A stretch of 64,000 nucleotides of DNA from an uncultured Tateyamaria sp. (GCA_947501275.1 CANMVD010000005.1:165555-229554), one strand, 5' to 3'. Counted from the first letter of the stretch, positions 17,400 through 26,585 are shown. Translations and numbers: made by a program. Notes: generated by a model from the letters alone, not told the origin.

Positions 17400-18095
17400 A
17401 TGCCTATGCTCAAGTTCGCTCCAATCCTGTTGGCCATTGTCTATGGGCTGATCATGTACCGCTTTTCCGCGTGGCGCACGGCGCGTGCGTTGGATGAACA
17501 GTCAACGGAGTTGGCTGATCCGATGCTTCGCCAGATGTGCGACCAGATGGCAGGCGCGCTGGAGCTGGAGCGCATCAAAGTCCACATCTACGAAATTGAG
17601 CCCGTCAACGGCCTCGCGGCGCCGGACGGTCGTATTTTCATCACCCGCGGTTTTTACAACAAGTTCCGCCAGGGCGAGGTTTCTGCTTCGGAAATGGCAA
17701 GCGTGATTGCGCATGAGCTGGGTCACGTTGCTCTGGGGCATTCGCGCCGCCGTATGATCGACTTTTCCGGCCAGAACGCACTGCGCACAGCATTGGCGAT
17801 GGTGTTGTCCCGCTTCATTCCCTGTGTGGGAGCCATGATCGCCAATCTGCTGACCAGCGTATTGGCGGCGCGTCTTTCGCGCAGCGATGAATATGAGGCA
17901 GATGCCTATGCGGCTGCCCTGCTGACCAAAGCCGGTATTGGCATTGGCCCGCAGATCTCGCTGTTTGAGAAGCTCGAGGCGCTGACGCAGTCGCGCAAGG
18001 GCGCCGCACCGGCCTGGTTGTTGAGCCACCCCAAAACCGAGGAACGCATCAAGGCCCTGCGTGATCTGGAAGCCAAGTGGCAGGTGGCGGGCTAG
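17400..18095 (+). CDS. M48-family membrane metalloprotease
   Basis: A 231-residue protein starting with a membrane anchor (about residues 5-20). The zinc motif is H105-E-L-G-H109 and the third ligand lies in SDEYEADAYAA. A hydrophobic stretch (about 133-160) follows the active site, as in Oma1/HtpX-type M48 peptidases. The C-terminal SHPKTEERIKAL motif is also typical of the family. It lies 290 bases after the vWA gene on the same strand; that gap holds nothing recognisable. A role in membrane protein quality control is inferred from the family. Confidence 0.9.
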   Translation: MPMLKFAPILLAIVYGLIMYRFSAWRTARALDEQSTELADPMLRQMCDQMAGALELERIKVHIYEIEPVNGLAAPDGRIFITRGFYNKFRQGEVSASEMASVIAHELGHVALGHSRRRMIDFSGQNALRTALAMVLSRFIPCVGAMIANLLTSVLAARLSRSDEYEADAYAAALLTKAGIGIGPQISLFEKLEALTQSRKGAAPAWLLSHPKTEERIKALRDLEAKWQVAG

Positions 18096-18168
18096 CGCAA
18101 CAGGGGCGCTGCTCCTCGGCCTATGGTTTCACTCCGGGATACTTTGGAACAGAGACAGGCACGAGCAG

Positions 18169-18726
18169 TTACTTTGTGCGCTCACCTCTGGCCAGCGTTT
18201 TGCCGAAACGCGGCAGGCGCGCTTTTTTCATCAGTCGCCGCATGTCCCAGTCCTCGCCGGACAGGCGACGCGCTTCGTCCAATACGGCGTCGGCGACGGG
18301 GCGCACGAGATCAGCATTGGCTTCGGCGCAGCCTTGTAGATAGCCATCCGGGTCCACGCGCAGGACTCCTTCTTCGGACAGGACGTTACGCGGAAAGTCC
18401 TTGGCGTTGGCGGTCATGATTGCATCCGATGATCCGGCTATGGCAGCGGCCAGGACGTGCACGTCGTTGGGGTCGGGCAACCACAATCGACGCTCCAGTT
18501 CCGCGGGATAGCGCACCTGAGCATCGGGCCACGCCGCACTCAGCACCGCAATTTCAGAGCGCGCCTGAACCTCTTCTTCGGGGCCAAGTTTCGCCGCAGC
18601 CCGCGCCCATTCTTCAAGAATACGCGCAGACCATTGCGGCGTGAACAAGCCCGTGCGGGCAACCCCGAGCACCACTTCGCGCATGACGGTCGGGTAGAGC
18701 ACATTTGCGTCGATCAGGATTCTCAT
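18169..18726 (-). CDS. PIN-domain ribonuclease-like protein (RSP_2648 type)
   Basis: A 185-residue PIN-domain protein. The N-terminus MRILIDANVLYP has the first catalytic Asp (D6), and DPNDVHVLAAAI and IMTANAKDFP carry the further acidic residues of the fold. PIN domains are usually metal-dependent RNases. No antitoxin gene is adjacent, so it is not an obvious toxin-antitoxin module. Its ATG overlaps the stop of the upstream RNA methyltransferase gene (ATGA). This gene pair is known from Rhodobacter sphaeroides (RSP_2648/RSP_2647 types), which suggests a joint role in RNA metabolism. Confidence 0.85.
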   Translation of the reverse strand: MRILIDANVLYPTVMREVVLGVARTGLFTPQWSARILEEWARAAAKLGPEEEVQARSEIAVLSAAWPDAQVRYPAELERRLWLPDPNDVHVLAAAIAGSSDAIMTANAKDFPRNVLSEEGVLRVDPDGYLQGCAEANADLVRPVADAVLDEARRLSGEDWDMRRLMKKARLPRFGKTLARGERTK

Positions 18727-19943
18727 AGCCTGTAGAACAGCGCCTTGAGATAACCGGTTTCAGCAAGCTGTGGCAGTTGCGGGTGGTCCGGGCCTGCAAA
18801 GCCGGTATAGAGCAGCGCGCTTGAGCGCCCTGCCCGCCCGATCCCGCGCGTGCAGGCCGCACGGAACCGCGCAAGATCTGCCGCGTGTGAACAGCTGCAA
18901 AGCCCCAGCAGACCGCCCTGTGCCACCAATGGCGCGGCCAACCTTGCAATACGCTCATAGGCCCGCATCCCAGACTCTAGTGCCTGTTTGGAAGGTGCGA
19001 AGGCCGGTGGGTCACAGATCACCAGATCAAATTGGGCGCCCTCCTCTCCCAGGGCCGTCAGAACGTCGAACGCATCGCCCTGCCGTGTTGTCAGCTTGTC
19101 GCCAGCGCCCATGGCCTCGGCCCCTTGCTGTGCAAGCGCCAGTGCTGGGCCCGACCCATCCACACACAGCGTTGAAACAGCACCACCGGCCAATGCAGCC
19201 AGACCAAAGCCACCCACATGAGAAAACACATCCAAGACGCGCGCGCCTGCCGCCGCCGACTTTGCAAAAGCATGGTTGGGGCGTTGATCATAGAACAAGC
19301 CGGTTTTTTGACCTCCGACCACGTCCGCCATATAAGTCGCGCCGTTCATAGGGACAGGAAGTGGCCCATCCGGTGCGACCCCGCGAAGCACGCCTGATGC
19401 TTCATCCAGCCCCTCAAGGGTGCGCGTGCGCCCGCTTGCATTCTTGATCAGCGTTGTCGCCCCTGTCACCGATTGGGCCGCCTCGGCCAACATATCAATC
19501 CGCACATCCGCCCAAGCAGCATTGGGCTGGATCACCAGCACATCACCGAAGCGATCGATGATCACGCCGGGCAAACCGTCGCCTTCGGCATGGATCAGAC
19601 GGTAGAATGGCGCATCAAACAGGCGCTCTCGCATCTCCAGCGCGCGCTGGAGGCGTGCAACGAACCACGCCATATCCACAACAGCGTCCGGATCACGGTC
19701 GATGATGCGGGCGAAAATGCGCGACAGCGGATTGACCGTCACCAGAGCAATCGGAGCGCGGTTTTCATCTTCGAGGATGGCCAATGCGCCGGGGTTGAGC
19801 GCCTTGGTGCGCCGGTCTGTCACAATCTCGTTGGCATAGGCCCACGGATGTCCATGCCGCAAGCGGCGCGCATCAGTTTTGGGGCGCAGGCGGACACGCG
19901 GGCGGTTCTCGGGGCTATCGGAAGCAAATAAGGGCGCTGTCAT
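18723..19943 (-). CDS. RlmI-like SAM-dependent RNA methyltransferase (RSP_2647 type)
   Basis: A 406-residue protein with an N-terminal PUA-like domain (HPWAYANEI), a middle domain with GDGLPGVIIDRFGD, and a class I methyltransferase domain with motif I VLDVFSHVGGFGLAAL and motif IV CDPPAFAPSK. This order matches RlmI-type enzymes that make 5-methylcytosine in 23S rRNA; the base methylated here is not known. It is followed with a 4-base overlap by the PIN-domain gene, so both are made from one transcript. Confidence 0.9.
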   Translation of the reverse strand: MTAPLFASDSPENRPRVRLRPKTDARRLRHGHPWAYANEIVTDRRTKALNPGALAILEDENRAPIALVTVNPLSRIFARIIDRDPDAVVDMAWFVARLQRALEMRERLFDAPFYRLIHAEGDGLPGVIIDRFGDVLVIQPNAAWADVRIDMLAEAAQSVTGATTLIKNASGRTRTLEGLDEASGVLRGVAPDGPLPVPMNGATYMADVVGGQKTGLFYDQRPNHAFAKSAAAGARVLDVFSHVGGFGLAALAGGAVSTLCVDGSGPALALAQQGAEAMGAGDKLTTRQGDAFDVLTALGEEGAQFDLVICDPPAFAPSKQALESGMRAYERIARLAAPLVAQGGLLGLCSCSHAADLARFRAACTRGIGRAGRSSALLYTGFAGPDHPQLPQLAETGYLKALFYRL

Positions 19944-19982
19944 AGCGCCCTCCTCTAGTAGGTTCTTTCCGGCGATGAAAGA

Positions 19983-20672
19983 TCAACCGCCATTCATGAC
20001 CTGGATCAATCCCAGCTTGGGGTTTTCGAACCCTTCGGCCCGTGTGAGTTCCTGACGGATCACTTCGGCCAGGTGCGCTGTGATACGGACCTTTTGGGTC
20101 TGGCCTGCAGCCTCGGCCCGCAGGGCCTGCACACCGCCAAAGGCGTCAAGGTCAGCGCGCACGCGGCGCGTCTGGCCAAGTGCATCGCCGGTTTCAGCAT
20201 TGCGCAGGGTCATGTTGAACGTGATGGAATGTACGCCGCCCACGGTGTAGCGCGCTTTTTCCGTCAGCGCGTGAAAGCGGGTCACTTCGATGTCCAGAGC
20301 AACAGGCACAACGCCGTTCATGGCTTGCGTGCCGCGGGTCATGGCCGTTTCAAAGATCGCCTTGACCTGCGCGTGGCGGTTGCCGATGGCGTCGCCGCGC
20401 CAAACGATATCGCTGTTGGGCAGGTAACGGTTGGATTCCGACACTTTCAGGGTTTCAGGAACAGTGACGTTGATTTTTTTGATCGAAACGTTGTCAAGAA
20501 TGGGCGCAAGCACATCATTCGGAATTTCCTGCGCCGTCACATTGACGGGCGTGCTGACGCGGGGCAACGCATCTGCTTCAAACGGTGCGTTGCGCGATGC
20601 GATGTTTGCCGAACCACATGCGGATACCAGTCCGCCGAGCATCAAGGCTGCTGCGATTTTGATATGTTTCAT
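19983..20672 (-). CDS. DUF6778-type lipoprotein
   Basis: A 229-residue protein with a lipoprotein signal (MKHIKIAAALMLGGLVSAC, lipobox LVSAC). The mature part contains no motif of known function. The length and pattern (DIVWRGDAIGNRHAQVKAIFE) match a Rhodobacterales family of unknown role. ATG 20672 was chosen over GTG 20678 because GGAGAG is better spaced. It lies 39 bases upstream of the methyltransferase gene in the direction of transcription, so co-transcription is possible. Confidence 0.75.
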   Translation of the reverse strand: MKHIKIAAALMLGGLVSACGSANIASRNAPFEADALPRVSTPVNVTAQEIPNDVLAPILDNVSIKKINVTVPETLKVSESNRYLPNSDIVWRGDAIGNRHAQVKAIFETAMTRGTQAMNGVVPVALDIEVTRFHALTEKARYTVGGVHSITFNMTLRNAETGDALGQTRRVRADLDAFGGVQALRAEAAGQTQKVRITAHLAEVIRQELTRAEGFENPKLGLIQVMNGG

Positions 20673-20799
20673 GTCCACTCTCCGATCGGATTACTGGTCT
20701 TTGACCTTTTTATGAGCGGAATCTGCGCGCCAATTGGGGCGAGATTTAGACAAATTCGCGTAAATGGCGGGATAGTTGCGTGATTGTTTCGAGGCAGAG

Positions 20800-21081
20800 T
20801 CAGGTTGTGCGAGACCTGTTGCGGCTGCGCCACCCCCCGCGTCGGCGCGGTTTTTCTCCCAAGGCCGTGCCCTCACGGAGCACTTCTGTCATGGGGTGAT
20901 CGGGGTGTTCTGCCCCATAGGCTGCGATCAGCGCCTCAAGCGCGCGCGCGGGAACGCGGTCAGCAGGCAGGCTCAGCGCCCAATCAAGGAAGATCGTGCG
21001 GCAGTCGGGCTTGGTGATCCCGTCAATGCGATAAGCCTCGTAGATCAGCCCCTTGGGATCATCTGGCGTGTTCTTGGCCAT
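20800..21081 (-). CDS. Small conserved-type hypothetical protein after glnE
   Basis: A 93-residue soluble protein (MAKNTPDDPKGLIYEAYRID) ending in a basic arginine-rich tail. It begins 14 bases after the glnE stop and probably shares its mRNA. I do not recognise a domain. The composition and tight spacing support a real gene. Confidence 0.7.
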   Translation of the reverse strand: MAKNTPDDPKGLIYEAYRIDGITKPDCRTIFLDWALSLPADRVPARALEALIAAYGAEHPDHPMTEVLREGTALGEKPRRRGGWRSRNRSRTT

Positions 21082-21095
21082 GGCGTGCGCGTTCC

Positions 21096-23849
21096 CTATT
21101 CCTTTGGCGCCAATGCATTGGCGATGATCCGTTCTGCTTCGCTATGGGCCGCGATGAGCGCCGCCTCACTCTCGGTTTGTGTGTCACACCCTATGGCGCG
21201 CGTCAGAATGGCCTGACCACCTGCGCCGACATCGTCAAAACTCACACCATCGGTGCTGAGCAAGCGTGCGGCCATCTGAACACGCCACAGCATGTCATAG
21301 CTTTCGCCCAAGACATGCGCCCCCGCGACATCAAAAAGGCCACTGGCGACGCCACCTGACAGACCAGACGCCACATCGCGCGCGCTGACGCCTGCAAGCA
21401 AGGTGCCGACCTGCGACAGCAACTCGATGTCCTGCAACCGCCCTGCCCCGATTTTTGCGTCCCACACACCGGTCGGAGCCTTCGCCGCTGCGACCCGCGC
21501 GCGCATTTCCGCCAACTCCTGTGCCGCATCGCCCGACTGTCTCGGCTGCGCGATGACCTTGCGACGGAATGCCTCGAAATCAGCCCCAAGCGCGTCAGGC
21601 CCGGCGATGGCCGCCGCCCGTGTCAGCGCCATGTGCTCCCACAACCACGCTTCTGTCATCTGGTAGTTCTGGAACGCGGCCCAGCTTGTCGCGACAGGCC
21701 CCTTGTTACCCGATGGACGCAATCGCATGTCCGCCTCGTAAAGGCGCCCTTGCGCCGTTTGCGCGGTTACTGCCGTGATCATCGCCTGCGTCAGACGGGC
21801 ATAGTAGATCCGCGAGGCCAGCGGGCGGCCGCCTTCGGACTGCTCAACCCCTTCCGGGTCGTAGATGACGATCAGATCCAGATCCGACTGTGCCGTCAAC
21901 TGCCCTGCCCCAAGCGAGCCCATGGCAACGATAATCGCGCCCCTTCCCGGGGGTGGGCCGTGGCGTTTGGCAAATTGCGCCTGCACTTCGGGCCACAGCG
22001 CAGACAAAGATGCGCGCGCAAGATCGGCATACTGCGCGCCTGCTTCCTTGGCCGTGCTGAGGTTGCGCAGATGATGCACGCCGACGCGAAAATGCCATTC
22101 CCGCGCCCATACGCGGATCGCATCCAGTTTAGCTTCGTAGTCTTCGACACCGGCCAACCGCTGGGCGGCGTCTGCCTTCAGCCAGTCATATCCCGGCCAA
22201 TCAGCAAAGAAATCGCCTCCCAACACCGCATCAAGCACGCCGGCATTGCGCGAAAGATAGTGCGCCAAGGCAGGTGAGACGCTGACGATGTCGATCAACA
22301 AATCAACAAGTTGCGGGTTCGCATCAAACAGCGAAAACAACTGGACCCCCGCTGGCAAGCCCGCAAGGAAACCGTCAAATGCCGCCAACGCTTCCGTAGG
22401 TCGGGACGCCTGCGCAAGACGTGCCAGCAACATCGGTTCGATCCTTTCAAACAGGGCCGCCCCCCGTTGAGACCGCAAAGCCGGATAGCTGCGCCAACGC
22501 GCCTGTACTCCGGGGTCGAGATCCAGCAAAGACGTTGTTTCTTGCGCGACCGCCTTGGGCGCAAAGAAGCCTTCGGTTTCGCCGTGCACCTCGGACAGGC
22601 GAGACTTCAGCGTCGCCTCCAGGGCGGTGCGGTCCATGTCCATCATCGCGGCAAGGCGATCAAATCCCTCGTCGGAATTTGGCAGGGTGTGGGTTTGCGC
22701 GTCCTGTACCATCTGCACGCGATGCTCGACGGTGCGGGCAAAACGGTAGTGATCCGCCAACCGACGCTCAAGCGACGGAGTGATCCAGTCCGCCTGAGCC
22801 AGCCTTAGCAACCCATCGACTGTGCCACGCACCCGCAACGACGGATCACGCCCCCCCGCAATCAGTTGACGCGTCTGGGTGAAAAACTCGATCTCGCGGA
22901 TGCCCCCGCGCCCAAGCTTCATGTTGTGTCCGGGCAAGGTGATCGGGCCTCCCGTCCCTTTATGCGCCCGAATAGCCAGTCGCATGTCATGCGCATCCTG
23001 CACGGCTGCGAAATCAAGATGTCGACGCCAGACAAACGGACGCAACGTGGCGATGAACCGCTCTCCTGCCGCAATGTCCCCGGCGCAGGGGCGCGCTTTG
23101 ATATAGGCGGCGCGCTCCCACGTGCGCCCGAGGCTTTCGTAATACCGCTCCGCTGCCCCCATGGACAAAACCACCGGATTGACAGACGGGTCCGGACGCA
23201 AACGCAAATCGGTCCGAAAGACATAGCCATCTTCGGTCAGATCACTGAGGGAGGCACACATATCGCGCACAGCATTGATACAGGCACGCCGTATGTCGGG
23301 AAAATCAGCCGGGGCGTGACGTGTTTCGTCAAACAGGCAAATCAAATCAATGTCCGAAGAGTAATTCAACTCTCCCGCACCCATCTTGCCCATCGCCAGC
23401 ACAAACAATCCGGGATCATGATCTGGAAGCTTGCCCCGCTTGACCTGCTGGGCGATGGCCGCCTTCAACGCCACCTCACACGCCATGTCGGCCAGATCGC
23501 TCAAAGCACCCGTGACCTGCTCAAGCGACCAGGCTCCACCAAGATCAGCCAAAGCGGTCAACAAGGCCAATCGGCGCTTGGACTGGCGCAAGGTGGATTT
23601 GAGATCGGACGTTTCAATGTCCGCGGGTGCCAAACATGCGCGTACCGCACCTTCCGGATCAGCCAGCGCAGACGGCAACCACGCGGCCTCGCGCTGCACC
23701 AGTTGCGACAAATACGGGCTGCACCCCGCGGCACCCACGATCAAATCCCGCAAGACGGTGTCAGACACATCAACGAAAGACACGGCGTTCTGGCCTCTGT
23801 CGAGGTCATGGGGGCGTGGCATTCGGGTTAACTGGCGGGCAAGCGTCAT
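21096..23849 (-). CDS. glnE: Bifunctional glutamine synthetase adenylyltransferase/deadenylase
   Basis: A 917-residue GlnE. Two nucleotidyltransferase domains are visible with the paired G-x-L-x-x-x-S-D-x-D-L motifs: ELNYSSDIDLICLFDE in the N-terminal (deadenylase) half and QLTAQSDLDLIVIYD in the C-terminal (adenylylase) half. Family linker regions follow each. The enzyme switches glutamine synthetase activity by AMP attachment in response to PII proteins. ATG 23849 (MTLARQLTRMPRPHD) was preferred to 23939, which would leave almost no promoter space against the divergent YbaK gene. Confidence 0.95.
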   Translation of the reverse strand: MTLARQLTRMPRPHDLDRGQNAVSFVDVSDTVLRDLIVGAAGCSPYLSQLVQREAAWLPSALADPEGAVRACLAPADIETSDLKSTLRQSKRRLALLTALADLGGAWSLEQVTGALSDLADMACEVALKAAIAQQVKRGKLPDHDPGLFVLAMGKMGAGELNYSSDIDLICLFDETRHAPADFPDIRRACINAVRDMCASLSDLTEDGYVFRTDLRLRPDPSVNPVVLSMGAAERYYESLGRTWERAAYIKARPCAGDIAAGERFIATLRPFVWRRHLDFAAVQDAHDMRLAIRAHKGTGGPITLPGHNMKLGRGGIREIEFFTQTRQLIAGGRDPSLRVRGTVDGLLRLAQADWITPSLERRLADHYRFARTVEHRVQMVQDAQTHTLPNSDEGFDRLAAMMDMDRTALEATLKSRLSEVHGETEGFFAPKAVAQETTSLLDLDPGVQARWRSYPALRSQRGAALFERIEPMLLARLAQASRPTEALAAFDGFLAGLPAGVQLFSLFDANPQLVDLLIDIVSVSPALAHYLSRNAGVLDAVLGGDFFADWPGYDWLKADAAQRLAGVEDYEAKLDAIRVWAREWHFRVGVHHLRNLSTAKEAGAQYADLARASLSALWPEVQAQFAKRHGPPPGRGAIIVAMGSLGAGQLTAQSDLDLIVIYDPEGVEQSEGGRPLASRIYYARLTQAMITAVTAQTAQGRLYEADMRLRPSGNKGPVATSWAAFQNYQMTEAWLWEHMALTRAAAIAGPDALGADFEAFRRKVIAQPRQSGDAAQELAEMRARVAAAKAPTGVWDAKIGAGRLQDIELLSQVGTLLAGVSARDVASGLSGGVASGLFDVAGAHVLGESYDMLWRVQMAARLLSTDGVSFDDVGAGGQAILTRAIGCDTQTESEAALIAAHSEAERIIANALAPKE

Positions 23850-23945
23850 GCCCGCACCATTCTGTGCTCTGCCCGACGCGTCAATGGGCGTTTGGACCCC
23901 GTGATGCACTTGCGCCCAGTCTCGCTCCCGTTCAATCATGCGCTC

Positions 23946-24413
23946 ATGAGTAAAAGTCTGAAACGTGTCCGCGCTGCACTTGAGGCATCAGGCATAGACA
24001 CCGAAATCCGCGAAACGCAACTGGCACGCACCGCCGCTGACGCTGCTGCGGCACTGGATTGCGACATCGACCAAATCGCCAAATCCATCATCTTTCGCGG
24101 TGAGACATCAGGCCATGCAATCCTGTTCCTGACCGCAGGCGGCAATACTGTTGATATTGACAAAGCCGCCGCCTTGGCAGGCGAAGCGCTTGGCAAAGCG
24201 GACGCTGCATTGGTGCGCACCCAAACAGGCTTTGCCATCGGAGGAGTGTCCCCTATCGGGCATCTGTCGCCGATACGGGCGTTTTTTGATCGGCGTCTGG
24301 CCGAATTTGACCTGATTTGGGCCGCCGCAGGTACGCCGCACCATGTTTTCCGCGCCACCCCGCATGAAATGCGGGAAATTTCCGCCGCGCAGACTGCTGA
24401 TTTCACTGCATAA
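23946..24413 (+). CDS. YbaK/ProX-type aminoacyl-tRNA deacylase
   Basis: A 155-residue single-domain protein of the YbaK / EbsC / ProX family, which hydrolyses misacylated tRNAs in trans (commonly Cys- or Ala-tRNA(Pro)). Typical features are IAKSIIFRGE (the catalytic Lys), FLTAGGNTVD, and the GGVSPIGH loop. Start at 23946 (MSKSLKRVRAALEASG) fits the family. It is divergent from glnE. Exact tRNA specificity cannot be given. Confidence 0.88.
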   Translation: MSKSLKRVRAALEASGIDTEIRETQLARTAADAAAALDCDIDQIAKSIIFRGETSGHAILFLTAGGNTVDIDKAAALAGEALGKADAALVRTQTGFAIGGVSPIGHLSPIRAFFDRRLAEFDLIWAAAGTPHHVFRATPHEMREISAAQTADFTA

Positions 24414-24422
24414 TTCTCATAA

Positions 24423-24499
24423 ATGTAAATTTCTTTCACATAAAGGCTTGCAAGGCCCTTCTGCAGACCCAATCTATGTAATGTGAAACGGCTTCACAT
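24423..24499. promoter_or_regulatory. Two similar operator-like dyads upstream of the DUF2852 gene
   Basis: Dyad A: ATGTAAA at 24423-24429 and TTCACAT at 24435-24441. Dyad B: ATGTGAA at 24481-24487 and TTCACAT at 24493-24499. Both have a 5-base spacer, and A differs from perfect symmetry by one base. Centres are 58 bases apart. Weak promoter-like hexamers (TTGCAA at 24448, TATGTA at 24475) lie between them. The half-site resembles a CRP/FNR-superfamily TGTGA element, but the spacer is one base longer than in the Crp site. Confidence 0.6.
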
Positions 24500-24555
24500 A
24501 CTTTCGCGGGTCACTTCGGACCCAAAGGCCGCCAACAGTAACGAAAGGTCTGAAA

Positions 24556-24966
24556 ATGACGTCCATGTCTCCCACTGCCCCCTCCGCACACAGCACCAGC
24601 GGTGGTTGGTTTACCAAAACCGAGAGCTGGCTCGATGCGCGCGGCAAAGGCGCGTGGATCGCCGCAATGGTTCTTGGCTTTATCTTCTTCTGGCCCGTCG
24701 GTCTTGCCCTTCTGGCTTACATGATCTGGAGCAAACGTATGTTCGCAAAATCCTGCAGTCCCCGTCGTATGAGCAACGCAATGTCCACAATGCGCAGCAC
24801 CGGCAACTCTGCGTTTGACAGCTACAAGGCCGACACCCTGCGCCGCCTCGAAGAAGAGCAGCACAACTTTGAAGCCTTCCTTGAGCGTCTGCGCGAGGCC
24901 AAGGACAAGTCAGAGTTTGACCAGTTCATGGACGAGCGTGCAGAAGCCGCCAAGTCCGACGACTGA
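24556..24966 (+). CDS. DUF2852-domain membrane protein
   Basis: A 136-residue protein with one membrane segment (about residues 33-55, WIAAMVLGFIFFWPVGLALL) typical of DUF2852. A cytoplasmic helical tail (FDSYKADTLRRLEEEQHNFEAF) is predicted to be coiled-coil. Function unknown. It is monocistronic: two operator-like dyads lie upstream and a good terminator lies 18 bases downstream. An alternative ATG at 24565 cannot be excluded. Confidence 0.85.
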   Translation: MTSMSPTAPSAHSTSGGWFTKTESWLDARGKGAWIAAMVLGFIFFWPVGLALLAYMIWSKRMFAKSCSPRRMSNAMSTMRSTGNSAFDSYKADTLRRLEEEQHNFEAFLERLREAKDKSEFDQFMDERAEAAKSDD

Positions 24967-24983
24967 TCGTTAATGCATGTCGT

Positions 24984-25021
24984 CCCGCCACCGGACCATC
25001 CTGAGTGGCGGGATCATTTTT
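24984..25021 (+). terminator. Rho-independent terminator after the DUF2852 gene
   Basis: Stem CCCGCCAC (24984-24991) pairs with GTGGCGGG (25005-25012), followed by ATCATTTTT. It stands between the DUF2852 and RDD genes. Confidence 0.88.
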
Positions 25022-25044
25022 GACCCAACCCCGGATCTGTCACG

Positions 25045-25473
25045 ATGCAACTTGCCGACCCCGTCACCCAACCCCAGTTTTACCGCGATGTCGCAGCCAA
25101 ACGGTTTTTGGCATGGGTGATCGATACAACTCTGATCTTTCTGATTTCGGCCCTGATCGTCCCGTTCACAGCTTTCATCGCGGCGTTCTTCTTTCTCGGC
25201 TTGATGGCCGTCGTCGGTTTTGTCTACCGGGTGATGACGCTGGCCTCGGGATCAGCCACATGGGGCATGCGCCTGATGGCCATCGAATTTCGTGACGCGA
25301 CCGGGGCGCGTTTCGACTTCAGTCAGGCATTCCTGCACACCTTGGGTTATACAATCAGCTGGGCGGTTGCGCCGGTGCAATTGATCTCAATGGTGGTCAT
25401 GGCCACCTCTGATCGCGGCCAGGGTCTGACCGATATGGTACTGGGCAGTGCCGCCATGAACCGCCGCGCATAA
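25045..25473 (+). CDS. RDD-family membrane protein
   Basis: A 142-residue membrane protein with the RDD signature: AKRFLAWVIDTTLIF near the N-terminus (R and D in the first helix) and the later SATWGMRLMAIEF and GQGLTDMVLG motifs. Three to four hydrophobic helices are visible. Some RDD proteins are ion antiporters, but most are uncharacterised. It stands alone between a terminator and bpt. Confidence 0.85.
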   Translation: MQLADPVTQPQFYRDVAAKRFLAWVIDTTLIFLISALIVPFTAFIAAFFFLGLMAVVGFVYRVMTLASGSATWGMRLMAIEFRDATGARFDFSQAFLHTLGYTISWAVAPVQLISMVVMATSDRGQGLTDMVLGSAAMNRRA

Positions 25474-25558
25474 GGCTCTTTAGGCGGCACCGACTCCGAT
25501 CTTGCTTGCCTGCACACGCAACGTCGTTATCATTGGTGCTGAACTAGCCCGGAATGAC

Positions 25559-26377
25559 ATGCGCCACACGCTTCCCCTTGCACCGCAGTTTTATGTCACT
25601 GCGCCACAGCCGTGCCCGTATCTTGACGGCCGGATGGAACGCAAACTGTTCACGGCACTGCAAGGCGAAAACGCGGAAAAGCTCAATGACAGCCTCAGCC
25701 AGCAAGGATTCCGGCGCTCACAGAACGTGCTCTATCGGCCCTCCTGTGCCGAGTGTTCCGCTTGTCTGTCCGCGCGCATCGACGTGGCCGCTTTCAGCGC
25801 AAGCAAAAGCCAGAAACGCACCCTCCGACGCAACGCGGATCTGGACAGGCGCGCCACATCGCCTTGGGCAACCGAAGACCAATACGCGCTTTTCCGGGAC
25901 TACCTCGACAGCCGACACGCTGATGGCGGCATGGCTGATATGGATGTGTTCGAATTTGCGGCCATGGTCGAAGAAACCCCGATCCGCAGTCGCGTGGTTG
26001 AATACACCAATGCGAGCGGCAAAGCATTGATTGGCGTCAGCCTGACGGATGTGCTCAGCGATGGGCTCAGCATGGTCTACAGCTTTTACACACCCGACGC
26101 GCCCAAGCGGTCGCTCGGCACGTATATGATCCTCGACCACATTCGCATCGCACAGGAGGCAAACCTGCCTTACGTGTATCTGGGCTATTGGGTGCCGGGC
26201 AGCCAGAAGATGGGCTACAAATCCAAATTCGCAGGACTCGAAGTGTACTTGGGCGGTGCTTGGCAAAAAATGAAGGACCCGGAAAATTTCAGCCCCGACA
26301 CGCACCCTCTGTCAACGGATCCAATTGCCGAACAGGTGGCGAATATCTCACTGCCGGACACGCGCCCGACGGGCTAA
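25559..26377 (+). CDS. bpt: Aspartate/glutamate leucyl-tRNA-protein transferase
   Basis: A 272-residue Bpt, which transfers leucine from Leu-tRNA to N-terminal Asp or Glu of proteins, marking them for ClpAPS degradation (N-end rule). The N-terminal cysteine-containing region [17 protein letters not shown] and the transferase motif [15 protein letters not shown], followed by [18 protein letters not shown], are characteristic. The ATG at 25559 gives [20 protein letters not shown], the usual start of the family; the longer frame to 25502 adds an unrelated tail. Confidence 0.93.
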   Translation: MRHTLPLAPQFYVTAPQPCPYLDGRMERKLFTALQGENAEKLNDSLSQQGFRRSQNVLYRPSCAECSACLSARIDVAAFSASKSQKRTLRRNADLDRRATSPWATEDQYALFRDYLDSRHADGGMADMDVFEFAAMVEETPIRSRVVEYTNASGKALIGVSLTDVLSDGLSMVYSFYTPDAPKRSLGTYMILDHIRIAQEANLPYVYLGYWVPGSQKMGYKSKFAGLEVYLGGAWQKMKDPENFSPDTHPLSTDPIAEQVANISLPDTRPTG

Positions 26378-26489
26378 AACTGTTTGCGAAATCCTCACTC
26401 ACTGACACAGCGCGAAATCGAAGATTTCGAAGCGTGAGACAATCAGGTCTGTGACAAGCGACCTCGAAAACACAACACTTACACCACCA

Positions 26490-26533
26490 TTCTTCTGACC
26501 CAAAAAACCATGGGGTTTGGGGCAACGCCCCAA
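26490..26533 (+). repeat. Intergenic box-plus-hairpin element, copy 1
   Basis: TTCTTCTGACCC and an A-run are followed by ACCATGGGG and the hairpin TTGGGGC-AAC-GCCCCAA (26517-26533). A second copy with the same order occurs at 63831-63879. It is probably a terminator-like repeat of the genome. Confidence 0.6.
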
Positions 26534-26560
26534 TCATCTTTTATCAATAAAACAAAACAA

Positions 26561-26585
26561 GGGCGGCCCGACAGGGCCGCCCTTT
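26561..26585 (-). terminator. Terminator of the TRAP operon
   Basis: GGGCGGCCC and GGGCCGCCC form a 9-bp stem with loop GACA. On the minus strand it is followed by a T-rich tract. It lies 24 bases beyond the stop of the TRAP large permease gene. Confidence 0.9.

Noticed and set aside
18169..18726. PIN protein as the toxin of a toxin-antitoxin pair
   Set aside because: No small antitoxin gene is adjacent; the partner is a large RNA methyltransferase.
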